A stretch of 64,000 nt of DNA from Cyclobacteriaceae bacterium (GCA_028285445.1 JANQPQ010000015.1:62001-126000); one strand, 5' to 3'. Positions 18,277-28,009 are shown, counted from the first letter of the stretch. Program-made: numbers and translations. Notes: generated by a model not told the origin, from the sequence alone.

Positions 18277-19107
18277 ATGATTGACATTAAAAACCTTCAT
18301 TTCACCTACAGCAAGAAGCAGCCCCCGCTCTTCAGCAATTTAGATTGCGAACTACAGCCGGGGAGCATCGCAGGCTTACTGGGTAAGAATGGGGCTGGCA
18401 AAACCACTTTGCTTAAAATAATGATTGGCCTTTTGTTTCCAACAGATGGCCAAATCAAAGTAAATGAGCACAAGCCAGGCAAGAGGCAGCCATCATTCTT
18501 ACAGGACCTGTACTTCGTTTCCGAAGAATTCACTCTTCCTTCGATCTCCATTCCAGACTATGTAAAAGCCAACTCTGGCTTCTACCCTATGTTTGATGGA
18601 GCTCTCCTTGAAAGATTGATCGCGGATTTTGAATTACCGGAGACCAAAAGCTTACAGAAGTTATCGTACGGACAGAAGAAGAAGTTTATTATCTCCTTCG
18701 CGCTTGCGACAAAATGCCGCCTTCTTGTACTCGATGAACCAACCAATGGTTTGGATATTCCTTCTAAGGCAATTTTCAGAAAAGTTTTAGCAGGCTCTCT
18801 AAGCGAAGAGCAATTGGTTATTATTTCAACCCATCAGGTTAAGGACGTTGAAAATCTAATTGACCGCATTTTGCTCCTGGAAAATGGGCAGTTCATCATG
18901 CAAAAAGATCTCTATGAGATCTCTTCAAAGTTGAATTTTGCCACCAGTGCAACTGGCGAAGGTGACGATATTCTCTATAGTGAGATAATACCTGGAGGTT
19001 ACAAAGTAATAACACCCCAGGTAAATGGGAGCTCGTCTGTTGATATAGAATTGTTGTTTAATGCCATCACACAGGGAGGCGATAAAGTCAAGGATCATGT
19101 CAAATAA
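18277..19107 (+). CDS. ABC transporter ATP-binding protein, GntR-linked
   Basis: A 276-residue ATPase. Walker A GKNGAGKT at 36-43, an atypical signature SYGQKKK in place of LSGGQ, Walker B LLVLDEPTNGLD, and H-loop STHQVKD. The C-terminal 60 residues are specific to the family. It belongs to the YtrB/EcsA-like group that sits with a GntR regulator of the YtrA type. Its end overlaps the start of the membrane protein gene. With the next three genes it forms a four-gene operon. The transported substrate cannot be told; relatives answer to cell-wall stress or bacitracin-like compounds in Firmicutes, which may not carry over. Confidence 0.9.
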   Translation: MIDIKNLHFTYSKKQPPLFSNLDCELQPGSIAGLLGKNGAGKTTLLKIMIGLLFPTDGQIKVNEHKPGKRQPSFLQDLYFVSEEFTLPSISIPDYVKANSGFYPMFDGALLERLIADFELPETKSLQKLSYGQKKKFIISFALATKCRLLVLDEPTNGLDIPSKAIFRKVLAGSLSEEQLVIISTHQVKDVENLIDRILLLENGQFIMQKDLYEISSKLNFATSATGEGDDILYSEIIPGGYKVITPQVNGSSSVDIELLFNAITQGGDKVKDHVK

Positions 19108-19885
19108 CACATTCAACTTTAGTCGGTTCGTAAAGCTGTTTAGGCAACACATGATCCACAACCAAAAGCTAATGCTCTTTTCCATAGTGGGTTATAGTGG
19201 TATGGTGTTCATTGTTCTATCCCTCGCCCAATTAGCCAATGATCTGGAGGCTTTTGATCCGGATGAATTTCTTGGCTTCATGATTGGGTTTGTAGCTGTA
19301 TTTGGAATTCTCTACGTGGGTCATTCGTTTCCAGCCTTCAGGACAAAAGAAACCACCATCACTTACCTGACGGTACCAGCTTCCGCTTTTGAAAAATTTG
19401 TATTTGAGTTTATTAGCAGAGTGGGAATTATACTGGTTATGTTGCCAATTCTCTTTTGGTTGGTATACCATCTTCAAGGCTATTTCTTCAAGTGGCTTGC
19501 TGATACTCAGTTCGTTGCAGTTGGCTTTGCTCAGATACAGCCTGAGATAACACCAGAGGCTGACAATCTATCTTGGATCTATGTGATTGTAGGAGCCTCC
19601 TCATTACTGGCACTAATACTACCATTTACTGGCTCTGCCATGTTTGGTAAACAACCACTAGTGAAAACTCTTTTCACCGTGGCACTAATAATTCTTTCGT
19701 TTACCGCCTTCACTTGGTTTGTATTAGATCCCTTGGGCTTACAGAATTACCGCGCTCATGACTCCATGTGGCTGATTCCTACCACAGAGTTGGCAGCATT
19801 GAGGCTCTTTGGGATCGGGCTTATAGTTGCCAACCTGACCATGCTAACCGTTGCGTTTTTAAAAATTAAAGAGAAGGAGGTTTAG
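19097..19885 (+). CDS. ABC-type membrane protein partner
   Basis: A 262-residue membrane protein from the ATG at 19097, which overlaps the ATPase stop by 11 bases; an upstream frame start at 19061 is less likely. About six hydrophobic segments are visible (for example SIVGYSGMVFIVLSL, GFMIGFVAVFGILYVGHSF, IILVMLPILFWLVYHL, LFTVALIILSFTAFTWF). No sequence motif is known beyond the topology. Position and overlap make it the permease for the preceding ATPase. Confidence 0.8.
   Translation: MSNNTFNFSRFVKLFRQHMIHNQKLMLFSIVGYSGMVFIVLSLAQLANDLEAFDPDEFLGFMIGFVAVFGILYVGHSFPAFRTKETTITYLTVPASAFEKFVFEFISRVGIILVMLPILFWLVYHLQGYFFKWLADTQFVAVGFAQIQPEITPEADNLSWIYVIVGASSLLALILPFTGSAMFGKQPLVKTLFTVALIILSFTAFTWFVLDPLGLQNYRAHDSMWLIPTTELAALRLFGIGLIVANLTMLTVAFLKIKEKEV
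19875..19880 (+). promoter_or_regulatory. Strong Shine-Dalgarno for the GntR gene
   Basis: AGGAGG six bases before the ATG at 19887. Bacteroidota genes rarely show such sites, so it is worth noting, although the same bases also encode the last residues (KEKEV) of the upstream gene and could be chance. Confidence 0.45.
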
Positions 19886-19886
19886 G

Positions 19887-20243
19887 ATGGAATTTCAAAA
19901 CGGTAAAAGCATATTTCTTCAAATAGCAGATAACATCACCGACAAGGTGGTGAGTGGCGAGTTCGTCGAGGGCCATAAAATTCCTTCGGTGAGAGAACTG
20001 GCTTCGGAAATGGGTGTAAATCCCAACACAATTATGAGAACATATAGTGAGTTACAGGCGATGAGTATTATAGAAAACAAAAGAGGCATTGGTTACTTCG
20101 TTAGCACGGAAGCACAAAAAATTATTCTTGAGAACAAGAAGCAGGAGTTTTTTGATAAGGTGCTCCCAGACTTTCTGCGCAAGGCTGAAGTACTAGGTAT
20201 TAGTGCAGGCGATCTAAAGACTCACTTAGACACCCTAAACTGA
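19887..20243 (+). CDS. GntR-family (YtrA-type) transcriptional regulator
   Basis: A 118-residue regulator. The N-terminal winged helix (about 8-75) has the GntR pattern FLQIADNITDKVVSGEF, GHKIPSVRELASEMGVNPNT, and NKRGIGYFV. The short C-terminal helix region, with no ligand domain, is typical of the YtrA subfamily, which dimerises and represses its own ABC operon. It lies one base after the membrane gene and six before the next gene, so autoregulation of this operon is the natural inference. No operator could be identified before 18277. Confidence 0.9.
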   Translation: MEFQNGKSIFLQIADNITDKVVSGEFVEGHKIPSVRELASEMGVNPNTIMRTYSELQAMSIIENKRGIGYFVSTEAQKIILENKKQEFFDKVLPDFLRKAEVLGISAGDLKTHLDTLN

Positions 20244-20248
20244 AAATC

Positions 20249-20935
20249 ATGAAACTCAGCAACAAAATACTAACGGGCTTCTTTGGGATTGTTTTGGTAT
20301 ACATGCTTGCCTCTTTTGCGGAGATTCGATTTAGGGGCGATTATGTGCGTCTGGATAGCGAAAATGCCAAAATAGAAGCCACACCAGTTAATGAAGTAGG
20401 CTACCTCATTATCAATGTCCCGGATGAAAGAATCTACGTTCAGTCAGCCCCCCAACCACGGATAGAGTTTAAAAGCTTAAGTGGCGACTTGCTAGATAAG
20501 CTTGACTATAACATGGTGGGAGACACGCTAACAATAGCAAAGCTAAGAGTCGCAGATGACGACAGATTTACGCTAACAATCTATGTTCCTAAAGAAGGGT
20601 TCAGAGGTATCGAGAGCCATGAATCCTGGCTACGCCTGGAAGATTTAAGACAATCGTCGCTAACCCTGGAGCAAAGTGGTGGCAGGGTACGAATAGATAA
20701 TAATGTTAGCATAGATTCCTTAACAATTATCGCTACTAGTGATGCGGATATTACGGGTGTAGACCTGTCAGTGGATGTGATGAAGCTGGATTTGAATAAC
20801 TCCAGTCTTACCATGCGTAGTTCAGTTAATCGATTGGAGGGCACCATGACAAATGGCTCAGTCTTGAATATGACTAGTCCTAATGATATTGAATTCTCAA
20901 AGGACAATAGCAGCAGAATTTTCTGGTCGAACTAA
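20249..20935 (+). CDS. Membrane-anchored protein with a GIN/DUF2807-like beta-helix
   Basis: A 228-residue protein. Residues 7-25 form a hydrophobic anchor or signal. The rest is a ladder of short beta strands (LTLEQSGGRVRIDN, SLTIIATSDADITGV, LDLNNSSLTMRSSVN), as in the putative auto-transporter adhesin head (GIN, DUF2807) proteins. It closes the GntR-ABC operon, 5 bases after the regulator. The role is unknown; proteins of this type are frequent last genes in such operons. The 222 bases that follow hold no gene. Confidence 0.65.
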   Translation: MKLSNKILTGFFGIVLVYMLASFAEIRFRGDYVRLDSENAKIEATPVNEVGYLIINVPDERIYVQSAPQPRIEFKSLSGDLLDKLDYNMVGDTLTIAKLRVADDDRFTLTIYVPKEGFRGIESHESWLRLEDLRQSSLTLEQSGGRVRIDNNVSIDSLTIIATSDADITGVDLSVDVMKLDLNNSSLTMRSSVNRLEGTMTNGSVLNMTSPNDIEFSKDNSSRIFWSN

Positions 20936-21157
20936 AAACTTATCCCCCAAGGTCGAAAGGTCAAAAACTCAAAATAAAACAACAACTAGCGTGTATCAGA
21001 TGGAAAGGTTGGCATTATGCAAAAGGCAAGTAACAGGTAATAACACCGCTCACGGAAATTCTGCAGCGCGGCTGTAACAAAACCTTCGGCACAACCCTCT
21101 TATGGATAAATCAGATAAATGCTCAAGCCCTATTATCACACTTTTAGACAATAACTA

Positions 21158-22048
21158 ATGAATATAGAGATCAAAGGATTGTCGAAGATATACCCTAACG
21201 GGCACGCAGCCATCAATGATGTAAATCTTGAGATTGGCAGCGGCATGTTCGGTTTGCTGGGTCCTAATGGGGCGGGAAAATCAAGTTTGATGCGCATACT
21301 GGTTACGATACAAAATGCTACCAAAGGCACTGTAACTATGGATGGCATGGATATTAACCGGCACCGCCAAAAGATCAGGCCCTTGATAGGTTACCTTCCC
21401 CAGGACTTTACCTTCTTTTCTAAACTAAAAACCTGGGAATTCCTGAATTACTCTGCCATGCTGGCAACATCACTCAAGAAAAAGGAGAGGATAAAGGAAG
21501 TTGACAGAATGCTGGATCAGGTGGGTTTGCTTGACGTGCGTGAAAGAATGGCCAACAAGCTTTCGGGTGGAATGAAGCGCCGGCTTGGTATTGCACAGGC
21601 ACTAATTGGCAAGCCACGACTATTGGTAATCGATGAGCCTACAACAGGTCTAGATCCGGAGGAGAGAATCAGATTTAGAAATATTCTTTCAGATCTAAGT
21701 CAGCAAGATGTGACCATAATTCTTTCCACCCACATTGTTGGAGACATCAGTAGTACCTGTCATAACATGGCCATGCTTCACCAGGGCCAAGTGGCATTTC
21801 ATGGTGCACCAGAGGGAATGATAGCACAAGTAGAAAATCATGTTTGGCAGGTAACTGTTGCTGATGATGAGTTTCACAACCTTAAGACGAAGTTTCCGGT
21901 GATTTCAACCATCCCAACCATGGGCAAATGGGAAACCCAATTAATTGCTACGGAGAAACCTCATGAGGACGCCAAAAATGTAGCTCCGAACCTGGAGCAC
22001 GCCTATGTATTTTTTATGGAGAACAAACTCGGAATATCGCTGGTATGA
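21158..22048 (+). CDS. ABC transporter ATP-binding protein (hybrid efflux locus)
   Basis: A 296-residue ATPase. A-loop Tyr12 in GLSKIYP, Walker A GPNGAGKS (35-42), Q-loop GYLPQDF, signature LSGGMKRR, Walker B LLVIDEPTTGLD, H-loop STHIVGD. A C-terminal extension of ~80 residues ends NLEHAYVFFM. The same motifs and the same extension, ending NLEDAYLWLM, appear in the ATPase domain fused to the RND protein at 31149, so the two are paralogues. ATG at 21158; the stop overlaps the next start by 4 bases (ATGA), tying it to the permease fusion. Confidence 0.93.
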   Translation: MNIEIKGLSKIYPNGHAAINDVNLEIGSGMFGLLGPNGAGKSSLMRILVTIQNATKGTVTMDGMDINRHRQKIRPLIGYLPQDFTFFSKLKTWEFLNYSAMLATSLKKKERIKEVDRMLDQVGLLDVRERMANKLSGGMKRRLGIAQALIGKPRLLVIDEPTTGLDPEERIRFRNILSDLSQQDVTIILSTHIVGDISSTCHNMAMLHQGQVAFHGAPEGMIAQVENHVWQVTVADDEFHNLKTKFPVISTIPTMGKWETQLIATEKPHEDAKNVAPNLEHAYVFFMENKLGISLV

Positions 22049-25000
22049 TGTCGCTACGTAACATATTGACCATCACCAAATTTGAATCGAAGGTATTGTG
22101 GCGTAATTGGTTCTTCAGAATTTTCGCCATCCTCATTTTATTCTTCATCACCATGTTCAGCATCGCTGCTTTTAGCACCGCTGGCAACTCCAGGCATTTC
22201 ATCACTGCCAATAGTTGGGGAGTAACATACGCTCAGATGATCCTGCTTTCCATTGGCCAGGCCGCTGCCATAATATTCTTAGCAACAGGCATTATCAAGA
22301 AGGATAAAAAAGTAGATACTAACGAAGTATTCTTCGCCAGACCAGTTTCAAACCTGGACTATGTGTTGGGTAGGGCCTTTGCAATATTCAAGCTGTTCTT
22401 TTGGTTGAATGTAATCATCGTTGTAATGGGGCTCATCTTTAACGTAACTAACCCTGCGATGCAGTTCAATCCCATGACTTACGTGGCATATCCCCTACTC
22501 TCCAGTTTGCCAAGTATTGTCTTCATAACTGGTTTCTCATTCCTGGTGGTAACATTAATTAGAAACCAACCGGTATCTATTGTGCTGCTAGTAGGGATCT
22601 CGGCGGTTATAATTATCTACTTCTTCGATAAGCACGGGAACATCTTCGATTACATGGCCTTCAGGTTGAGAATGATGGCCTCCGATATGACTGGCTTTAG
22701 TGGCCTCAGAGAAATCCTCATGCAACGATCATATTACCTGGTTACAGGTATTACTTTCCTTTTTGCAACAGCTTTTTTTCTTGACAGGCTACCCAGCAAG
22801 AAAACAACCAAATACCTGGTTGGCCTGGTGACTTTACTCTTTGCATCCGGGTCGGGCTATCTTATGATGAACCTGTGGCAGACCAGGTTAGATTCTATGA
22901 CCTTGCGTGAAAACCTGATTGAGGTAAACGGCAAGTGGGCCAACACCCCCAACGCTGACATTATATCTAACTACATAAAACTGGAATTAAGGGAAGACCA
23001 AATCGTTGGTATTTCAGAATTAGTAATGACCAATAGCACTCCTGATCAATTAGATAGAATCTACTTCACGCTTAACCCGTCGTTGTCTGTTTCAGAAGTT
23101 CGCGTAAATAACCAGGCAGTAGAATTCGGTCGTGAGCAACATATAGTCAGCATACCAGTAGCTAACATAGCCCCCAATGCGAATGCTGAAGTTTCAATTT
23201 CTTACAGCGGTACGGTAAATGAAGCGGTTGCTCACCTGGAAGTTGACCAGGTTAGGTATGAAGAAACCGAGCAAGATTTTATCTATGCCATTGCCAAACG
23301 CTATGCATTTCTGCAGCCAGACTATCTACTGCTTACTAAAGATGTAATGTGGTATCCAGACAACCAGATTGGTTATAGTTTGGTAGCACCGATAAAAGAC
23401 AGAAACAGATTTATAGATTTCCAGCTTGAAGTAACAACTGCACCAGGGCAATTGGCAATCTCACAAGGGGAGATTGAAACAGCAGAGGGTGGCAAATTTA
23501 AGTTCACGCCAGAGTATCCCCTACCGCAAATCTCGCTTGCCGTTGGTAACTATGTTAAGAAGGAGATTGTAGTAGACAGTATCGCATACCAGGTATACCA
23601 CTACCCAAAAAATGACTACTTCACTCAGCACCTGGATCAGTTGCAAGACACACTTAGTTTACTGATTAAAGACCTAGTCACCAGTTATGAGCATGATCAG
23701 AAACTGAAGTATCCTTTCAAGCGACTGCAGTTCGTTGAAGCTCCGGTTCAGTTTGCTGCCTTCAACAAGATCTACGAAAGCAATCAGGCCTTTGTGCAGC
23801 CCGAGATGGTTTTCTGGCCGGAGAAAGGTGGGGAAATCAGGGCATTTGACTTTAAGAGGCAAAAACGCAACATGGACCGCCAGGCAAAGGAAGAGAACAA
23901 AGTTTTGGGTGAAAGGGAGAAGCAAGCCAACGTTTTCAACAATCTTGTAAAACGGGTATTTACCAAACAAATTGGCAACAGCTGGACATTTGATGGTCGC
24001 GATGCCGATGAGCCCAATTACGCCATCTTCCCCAACCTTTATGCATTTAATTCTGGCATTGTAAGCCAGAAATGGTCTCTTCTAAATCGTAGTATTTCCA
24101 ACTACCTGGATAATCAGAAAGTTGCTGAAAGGGATTTTTCTAGAAACATAAATGGAATATCATTTGCCGAGGAGTGCAATGAGTTGATGCGAGAATCCAA
24201 TATCATGGAGATCCTTACCGAAGAAAAGAAATTCAGTAAGATCCAAAAATCTGTTTCGCTTAAAGGTGATTACCTATTTGGCTACCTGGGACAAATCGTT
24301 GGTGAGGAGGAGTTCAAGAACTTCATCTACGATTGGATCAACACCAACAATCATCAGCTCACTAGCTACGATCAATTCAAAGTTGCCGTTCTGGACAAAT
24401 TCAACCTGGAAATCGACCCCATAATTCAACGGGTATACTTCGATACGAAACAGCCTTCTTTTGAAATCACTAACAACCAGGAGTATGAGATCCTGGATGG
24501 GGACAGGAAAAGGTACCAGGTAATTTTTGATGTTGCCAACACTGGTGAGAATGATGGTGTGATCGCAGTGAATTTCAATTCAAAGCAAACTAGTGAATTC
24601 AGTTTCTTCAGACAAAGAGATGATGACGATGAAGCACCGGAAGAAGCCGGCTACCTGTCCACTGTGAGAGTCGGTGAGACAAAACGTCTTGGGTTCATAC
24701 TTGATGCGCAACCAGAAAACCTCAGCATCAACACGTTTGTGTCCAGGAATATTCCCTCCATTATAACCTTGGCTAGTGGCACCTTTGATGTAAAGGAGAA
24801 TGCCAGGCCGTTCGAGGGCGAAGAAATTATTGTGGAAGCCAGTTCATCTCCTCAATACGAAGTTGTAGTAGATAATGAAGATCCTGGCTTTACAACGTTC
24901 AGCCCAATTGAGCCTACTTACCTCCGGCAAATGATTGATAAGATTAAACCATCGAATAAGAAATATTACGGAATCTGGCGCCGATCTTATTCCAAGTGGC

Positions 25001-25377
25001 TGGCAACAACGGGTTCTGCATTTTATGGTCAATCCATCCGATCCGCTCACTTCACCAGATCAGGCAAAGGAGAGAAAATCACAAAGTGGACTCCCGATTT
25101 GGAAGAAAGCGGTTTCTATGACCTCTATGTCTACATGATGGGTAAAAACCAAAATCAATTTAGCAGAAGAAGCCAGAACCGAAATTATACCTACCAGTAC
25201 CTTATTGATCATGGTGATGGTGAAGATGAAATCAACTTCAACATCTCCAATGCCGAAAGAGGGTGGAATTACCTGGGCTCGTATTACTTCGATGCCAAAG
25301 AAGGTAGTGTGGTACTTACGGACAAATGTGAACAAAGAACTGTATACGCTGACGCCATAAAATGGGTGAAGCAATAA
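22045..25377 (+). CDS. ABC-2 permease fused to degenerate M1-peptidase scaffold and golvesin-like domain
   Basis: A 1110-residue protein in three parts. Residues about 10-285 hold six or seven membrane helices of an ABC-2 permease (IFAILILFFITMFSIAAF, ILLSIGQAAAIIFLATGI, and so on), including the cytoplasmic KKDKKVDTNEVFFARPVS segment. Residues about 300-900 resemble the extracytoplasmic part of M1 aminopeptidases, but no HExxH zinc motif exists anywhere, so it should not be a working metallopeptidase. Residues about 975-1110 match the golvesin/Xly C-terminal domain: WLATTGSAFYGQSIRSAH, ESGFYDLYVYM, GWNYLGSYYFDA, and a final VYADAIKWV. Permease-M1 fusions are known in Bacteroidota; the extra golvesin-like end is the odd part. 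Confidence 0.85.
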   Translation: MMSLRNILTITKFESKVLWRNWFFRIFAILILFFITMFSIAAFSTAGNSRHFITANSWGVTYAQMILLSIGQAAAIIFLATGIIKKDKKVDTNEVFFARPVSNLDYVLGRAFAIFKLFFWLNVIIVVMGLIFNVTNPAMQFNPMTYVAYPLLSSLPSIVFITGFSFLVVTLIRNQPVSIVLLVGISAVIIIYFFDKHGNIFDYMAFRLRMMASDMTGFSGLREILMQRSYYLVTGITFLFATAFFLDRLPSKKTTKYLVGLVTLLFASGSGYLMMNLWQTRLDSMTLRENLIEVNGKWANTPNADIISNYIKLELREDQIVGISELVMTNSTPDQLDRIYFTLNPSLSVSEVRVNNQAVEFGREQHIVSIPVANIAPNANAEVSISYSGTVNEAVAHLEVDQVRYEETEQDFIYAIAKRYAFLQPDYLLLTKDVMWYPDNQIGYSLVAPIKDRNRFIDFQLEVTTAPGQLAISQGEIETAEGGKFKFTPEYPLPQISLAVGNYVKKEIVVDSIAYQVYHYPKNDYFTQHLDQLQDTLSLLIKDLVTSYEHDQKLKYPFKRLQFVEAPVQFAAFNKIYESNQAFVQPEMVFWPEKGGEIRAFDFKRQKRNMDRQAKEENKVLGEREKQANVFNNLVKRVFTKQIGNSWTFDGRDADEPNYAIFPNLYAFNSGIVSQKWSLLNRSISNYLDNQKVAERDFSRNINGISFAEECNELMRESNIMEILTEEKKFSKIQKSVSLKGDYLFGYLGQIVGEEEFKNFIYDWINTNNHQLTSYDQFKVAVLDKFNLEIDPIIQRVYFDTKQPSFEITNNQEYEILDGDRKRYQVIFDVANTGENDGVIAVNFNSKQTSEFSFFRQRDDDDEAPEEAGYLSTVRVGETKRLGFILDAQPENLSINTFVSRNIPSIITLASGTFDVKENARPFEGEEIIVEASSSPQYEVVVDNEDPGFTTFSPIEPTYLRQMIDKIKPSNKKYYGIWRRSYSKWLATTGSAFYGQSIRSAHFTRSGKGEKITKWTPDLEESGFYDLYVYMMGKNQNQFSRRSQNRNYTYQYLIDHGDGEDEINFNISNAERGWNYLGSYYFDAKEGSVVLTDKCEQRTVYADAIKWVKQ

Positions 25378-25412
25378 AATATTAGACCAACGACTCAAAA
25401 ACTTAATATCCA

Positions 25413-26906
25413 ATGAATACAAAGCCTAATAATCGATTTTTGAGAACGGCACTGATCCTTTTGGGGTTGCTCGTTGCCGGCTTGGCACTGGTCCCAGGTG
25501 CCAAGGCGCAAAGGGTGCTCTCTCTGAAGGAGTCGATAGAAATTGCTCAAACTGGCAGTCCAGACATTCGCAAATCGCAACTGAACCTTTTCAGTAACAA
25601 AAAGAGTCTCGATGCACAACGGGCCAGTCTGAAGTCGCGATTTTCATTGGATCTAACTCCCTTCGACTTCAGCAGAAGCAGAATCTTCGATGACTTCTTT
25701 TCACAGTGGAATACTAATGAAGACTATAACTCCTTTGCAACTTTTTCTATCTCACAACCTATTGTGAAGACTGATGGTACCCTGTCTTTGAATAACCGAT
25801 TTGGATATAGAAACAACTTTAGTGAATTCCAGGACATCCGGACAATCACTTACTATAACAACCTGTTTCTGCAGTTCGATCAGCCAATCTTCACTTACAA
25901 CCGAAGAAAGCTGCAGTTGCAAGAGTTAGAATTAAACCTGGAAAATGCCCAGCTGAGCAATGCTATGCAATTGCTCTCCCTGGAAAGGAATGTGACGCAA
26001 ACTTTTTATACGCTTTACCAGGCGCAGAATAGCCTTGAGATTGCTGAAGATGAATATGAAAATCAGCAATTGAGTTATGAGATCACGAAGAATAAGGTTG
26101 AGGCTGACCTGCTGGCTCAGGAAGAGCTTTACCAGGCAGAACTGAACCTGTCTACGTCAAGATCAACCATGGAAAATCAGCAGGTAAGTGTAGACAATGC
26201 CTCTGATGACTTTAAGCTACTCCTCGGTCTTGACCTCACCGAACAGATAACGGTAGATGTGGATGTGAATTTTGTCACTCGTACTGTTGATCTGAATCAG
26301 GCTATTCAACATGGACTCGATCAGCGGATGGAGTTGCGACAAAGAGAGATAGACATGGAACGAGCCGAGTTTGAGCTAATAAGAACCAATGCGTTGAACG
26401 AATTCAAGGGTAATGTAACCCTTTCCATGGGAATCTTTGGAGATAACGAACGAGTGACCAATGTCTATGAATCACCAACCAACAATCCTCGGGTAGCAAT
26501 TTCATTTAGTATCCCTCTTTGGGATTGGGGCGAAAAAAGAGCTCGTATGGAGGCATCAAATGCCAATCTCGACATCTCCAAGATTGACCTGGAGAACCAG
26601 AAGAACGACATTATTATAAATATCAGGAAGGTATACAGAAACCTGCAGAACCTGGAAACGCAAATTGAAATTGCTCAGCAGAATGTAAAAAACGCAGAGC
26701 TTACTTATGAGATCAATCTGGAGCGATACCAAAACGGCGACCTCACCAGTATGGATCTTAACCTTTTCCAGAACCAGCTTTCTGATTCAAAAAGCCAGTT
26801 AGCAACTGCTCTTATTAACTATAAGATCGAACTGCTCAATTTAAAAATACTTTCCCTTTACGATTTCGAAACTCAACAACCAGTACTACCACAAAAAACA
26901 TTCTAG
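25413..26906 (+). CDS. TolC-family outer membrane efflux protein
   Basis: A 497-residue protein with a signal peptide ending PGAKAQ. Two long helical halves with TolC-type features: LSLKESIEIAQTGSPDIRKS, then NLENAQLSNAMQLLSLERNV, and in the second half LNQAIQHGLDQRMELRQREI and QNVKNAELTYEINLERYQ. It should form the trimeric outer-membrane channel and periplasmic tunnel. It lies 35 bases after the permease fusion and 10 before the membrane-fusion protein, so this channel serves the pump encoded here. Confidence 0.93.
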   Translation: MNTKPNNRFLRTALILLGLLVAGLALVPGAKAQRVLSLKESIEIAQTGSPDIRKSQLNLFSNKKSLDAQRASLKSRFSLDLTPFDFSRSRIFDDFFSQWNTNEDYNSFATFSISQPIVKTDGTLSLNNRFGYRNNFSEFQDIRTITYYNNLFLQFDQPIFTYNRRKLQLQELELNLENAQLSNAMQLLSLERNVTQTFYTLYQAQNSLEIAEDEYENQQLSYEITKNKVEADLLAQEELYQAELNLSTSRSTMENQQVSVDNASDDFKLLLGLDLTEQITVDVDVNFVTRTVDLNQAIQHGLDQRMELRQREIDMERAEFELIRTNALNEFKGNVTLSMGIFGDNERVTNVYESPTNNPRVAISFSIPLWDWGEKRARMEASNANLDISKIDLENQKNDIIINIRKVYRNLQNLETQIEIAQQNVKNAELTYEINLERYQNGDLTSMDLNLFQNQLSDSKSQLATALINYKIELLNLKILSLYDFETQQPVLPQKTF

Positions 26907-26916
26907 AATAACAGCC

Positions 26917-27987
26917 ATGCAATTGATGATGAAAAAATACAGAACTCTACTAGCGTTAGCTATCGCGGCAATAATCTTTTCAAGCTGCGATGATGAAGAT
27001 GCCAGCATCCAAACAGAGATCAAAGTGCCTGTCTCCGTGGCCAGTCTTAAATCTCAGTCGATTTCAAAATTCATAGAAACAACTGGCACAGTTTATTCTT
27101 CAATGGAAGGTCTGGCCAAATCAGAATTATCGGCCAATTATCTCCTGCAAACTAACCCTCGCACCGGCAAATTATTTGCCCTGGGCGATTTTGTTAAGAA
27201 GGGGCAATTGCTGGTTAAACTTGAAGACCGCGAATTCGAAAACAACCTGCAGATAGACGCTAAGAGACTAAACCTTGAAGTTTCTCAAAACAATCTCAAT
27301 AAGCAGCAATCGCTGTATGACAAAGGTGGAGTAACACAAACCGAACTGAAGAATGCTTCCATTGAGTATGTAAACGCCAAGTACTCTTATGAGAATGCTG
27401 AAATCCAGAAGGAGAAGATGTCGGTACGTGCTCCCTTTGACGGTGTGATTGTAGAACTTCCTTATTACACCAATGGTGTAAAGATCGACCTAGGGCAAGA
27501 TCTTTTCAAGATCATGAAATACGATCGTCTGCTACTGGATATCAAGTTGCCTGAAAAGCACCTCAGTGAGGTTGAGAAAGATCAGCTGGTTCATATTACC
27601 AACTACAATCTCGTATCAGACACATTGACTGGTAGAATCAGTCAGATCTCCCCTATCATCGATCCGGAAACAAGAACTTTCCAAAGTGTGCTTGAGATTG
27701 ACAACGATGACTTGAAGTTGAGACCGGGCATGTTCATTAAGGCAAATATTCTGGCAGAGCAAAAGGACAGCACCATCGTTATTCCGAAAGAAACGATCAT
27801 TTCGCGTCAAACTGGAAAGGTGGTTTTCACAGTTGAAAATGGAATTGCTTCTGAAAAGCTTATAACCACTGGCCTTGAAAACCAGGATGTGATCGAGGTA
27901 ATCGCCGGGTTGAATGTAAATGACAGGCTGGTTATTGCCGGCTACGAAACCCTCCGTGACAAATCCAAGGTTAGCGTTATCCAATAA
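26917..27987 (+). CDS. RND periplasmic adaptor (membrane-fusion protein), lipoprotein
   Basis: A 356-residue adaptor. Signal with lipobox IIFSSC (Cys24); starts at Met1, Met4 or Met5 are all possible. A lipoyl-like half at about 70-105 (GKLFALGDFVKKGQLLVKLE) pairs with VRAPFDGVIVELPYYTNG later, separated by an alpha hairpin (about 105-165) with LNNLNKQQSLYDKGGVTQTEL-like sequence. The beta-barrel and membrane-proximal domains follow (IDPETRTFQSVLEI, LRPGMFIKANIL). It bridges the RND permeases and the TolC-like channel. Confidence 0.93.
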   Translation: MQLMMKKYRTLLALAIAAIIFSSCDDEDASIQTEIKVPVSVASLKSQSISKFIETTGTVYSSMEGLAKSELSANYLLQTNPRTGKLFALGDFVKKGQLLVKLEDREFENNLQIDAKRLNLEVSQNNLNKQQSLYDKGGVTQTELKNASIEYVNAKYSYENAEIQKEKMSVRAPFDGVIVELPYYTNGVKIDLGQDLFKIMKYDRLLLDIKLPEKHLSEVEKDQLVHITNYNLVSDTLTGRISQISPIIDPETRTFQSVLEIDNDDLKLRPGMFIKANILAEQKDSTIVIPKETIISRQTGKVVFTVENGIASEKLITTGLENQDVIEVIAGLNVNDRLVIAGYETLRDKSKVSVIQ

Positions 27988-28009
27988 TCACACTGTAAAG
28001 AAATAGGAC

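Noticed and set aside
21012-21026. TTGGCATTATGCAAA as a sigma-54 site before the ABC locus
   Set aside because: The GG-GC spacing is 6 bases instead of 10.
18277-22048. Gliding genes gldA/gldF/gldG
   Set aside because: The ATPase and permease genes look alike in general, but the GntR partner and the M1-golvesin fusion do not fit the gliding operon, and no GldG-like protein is seen.
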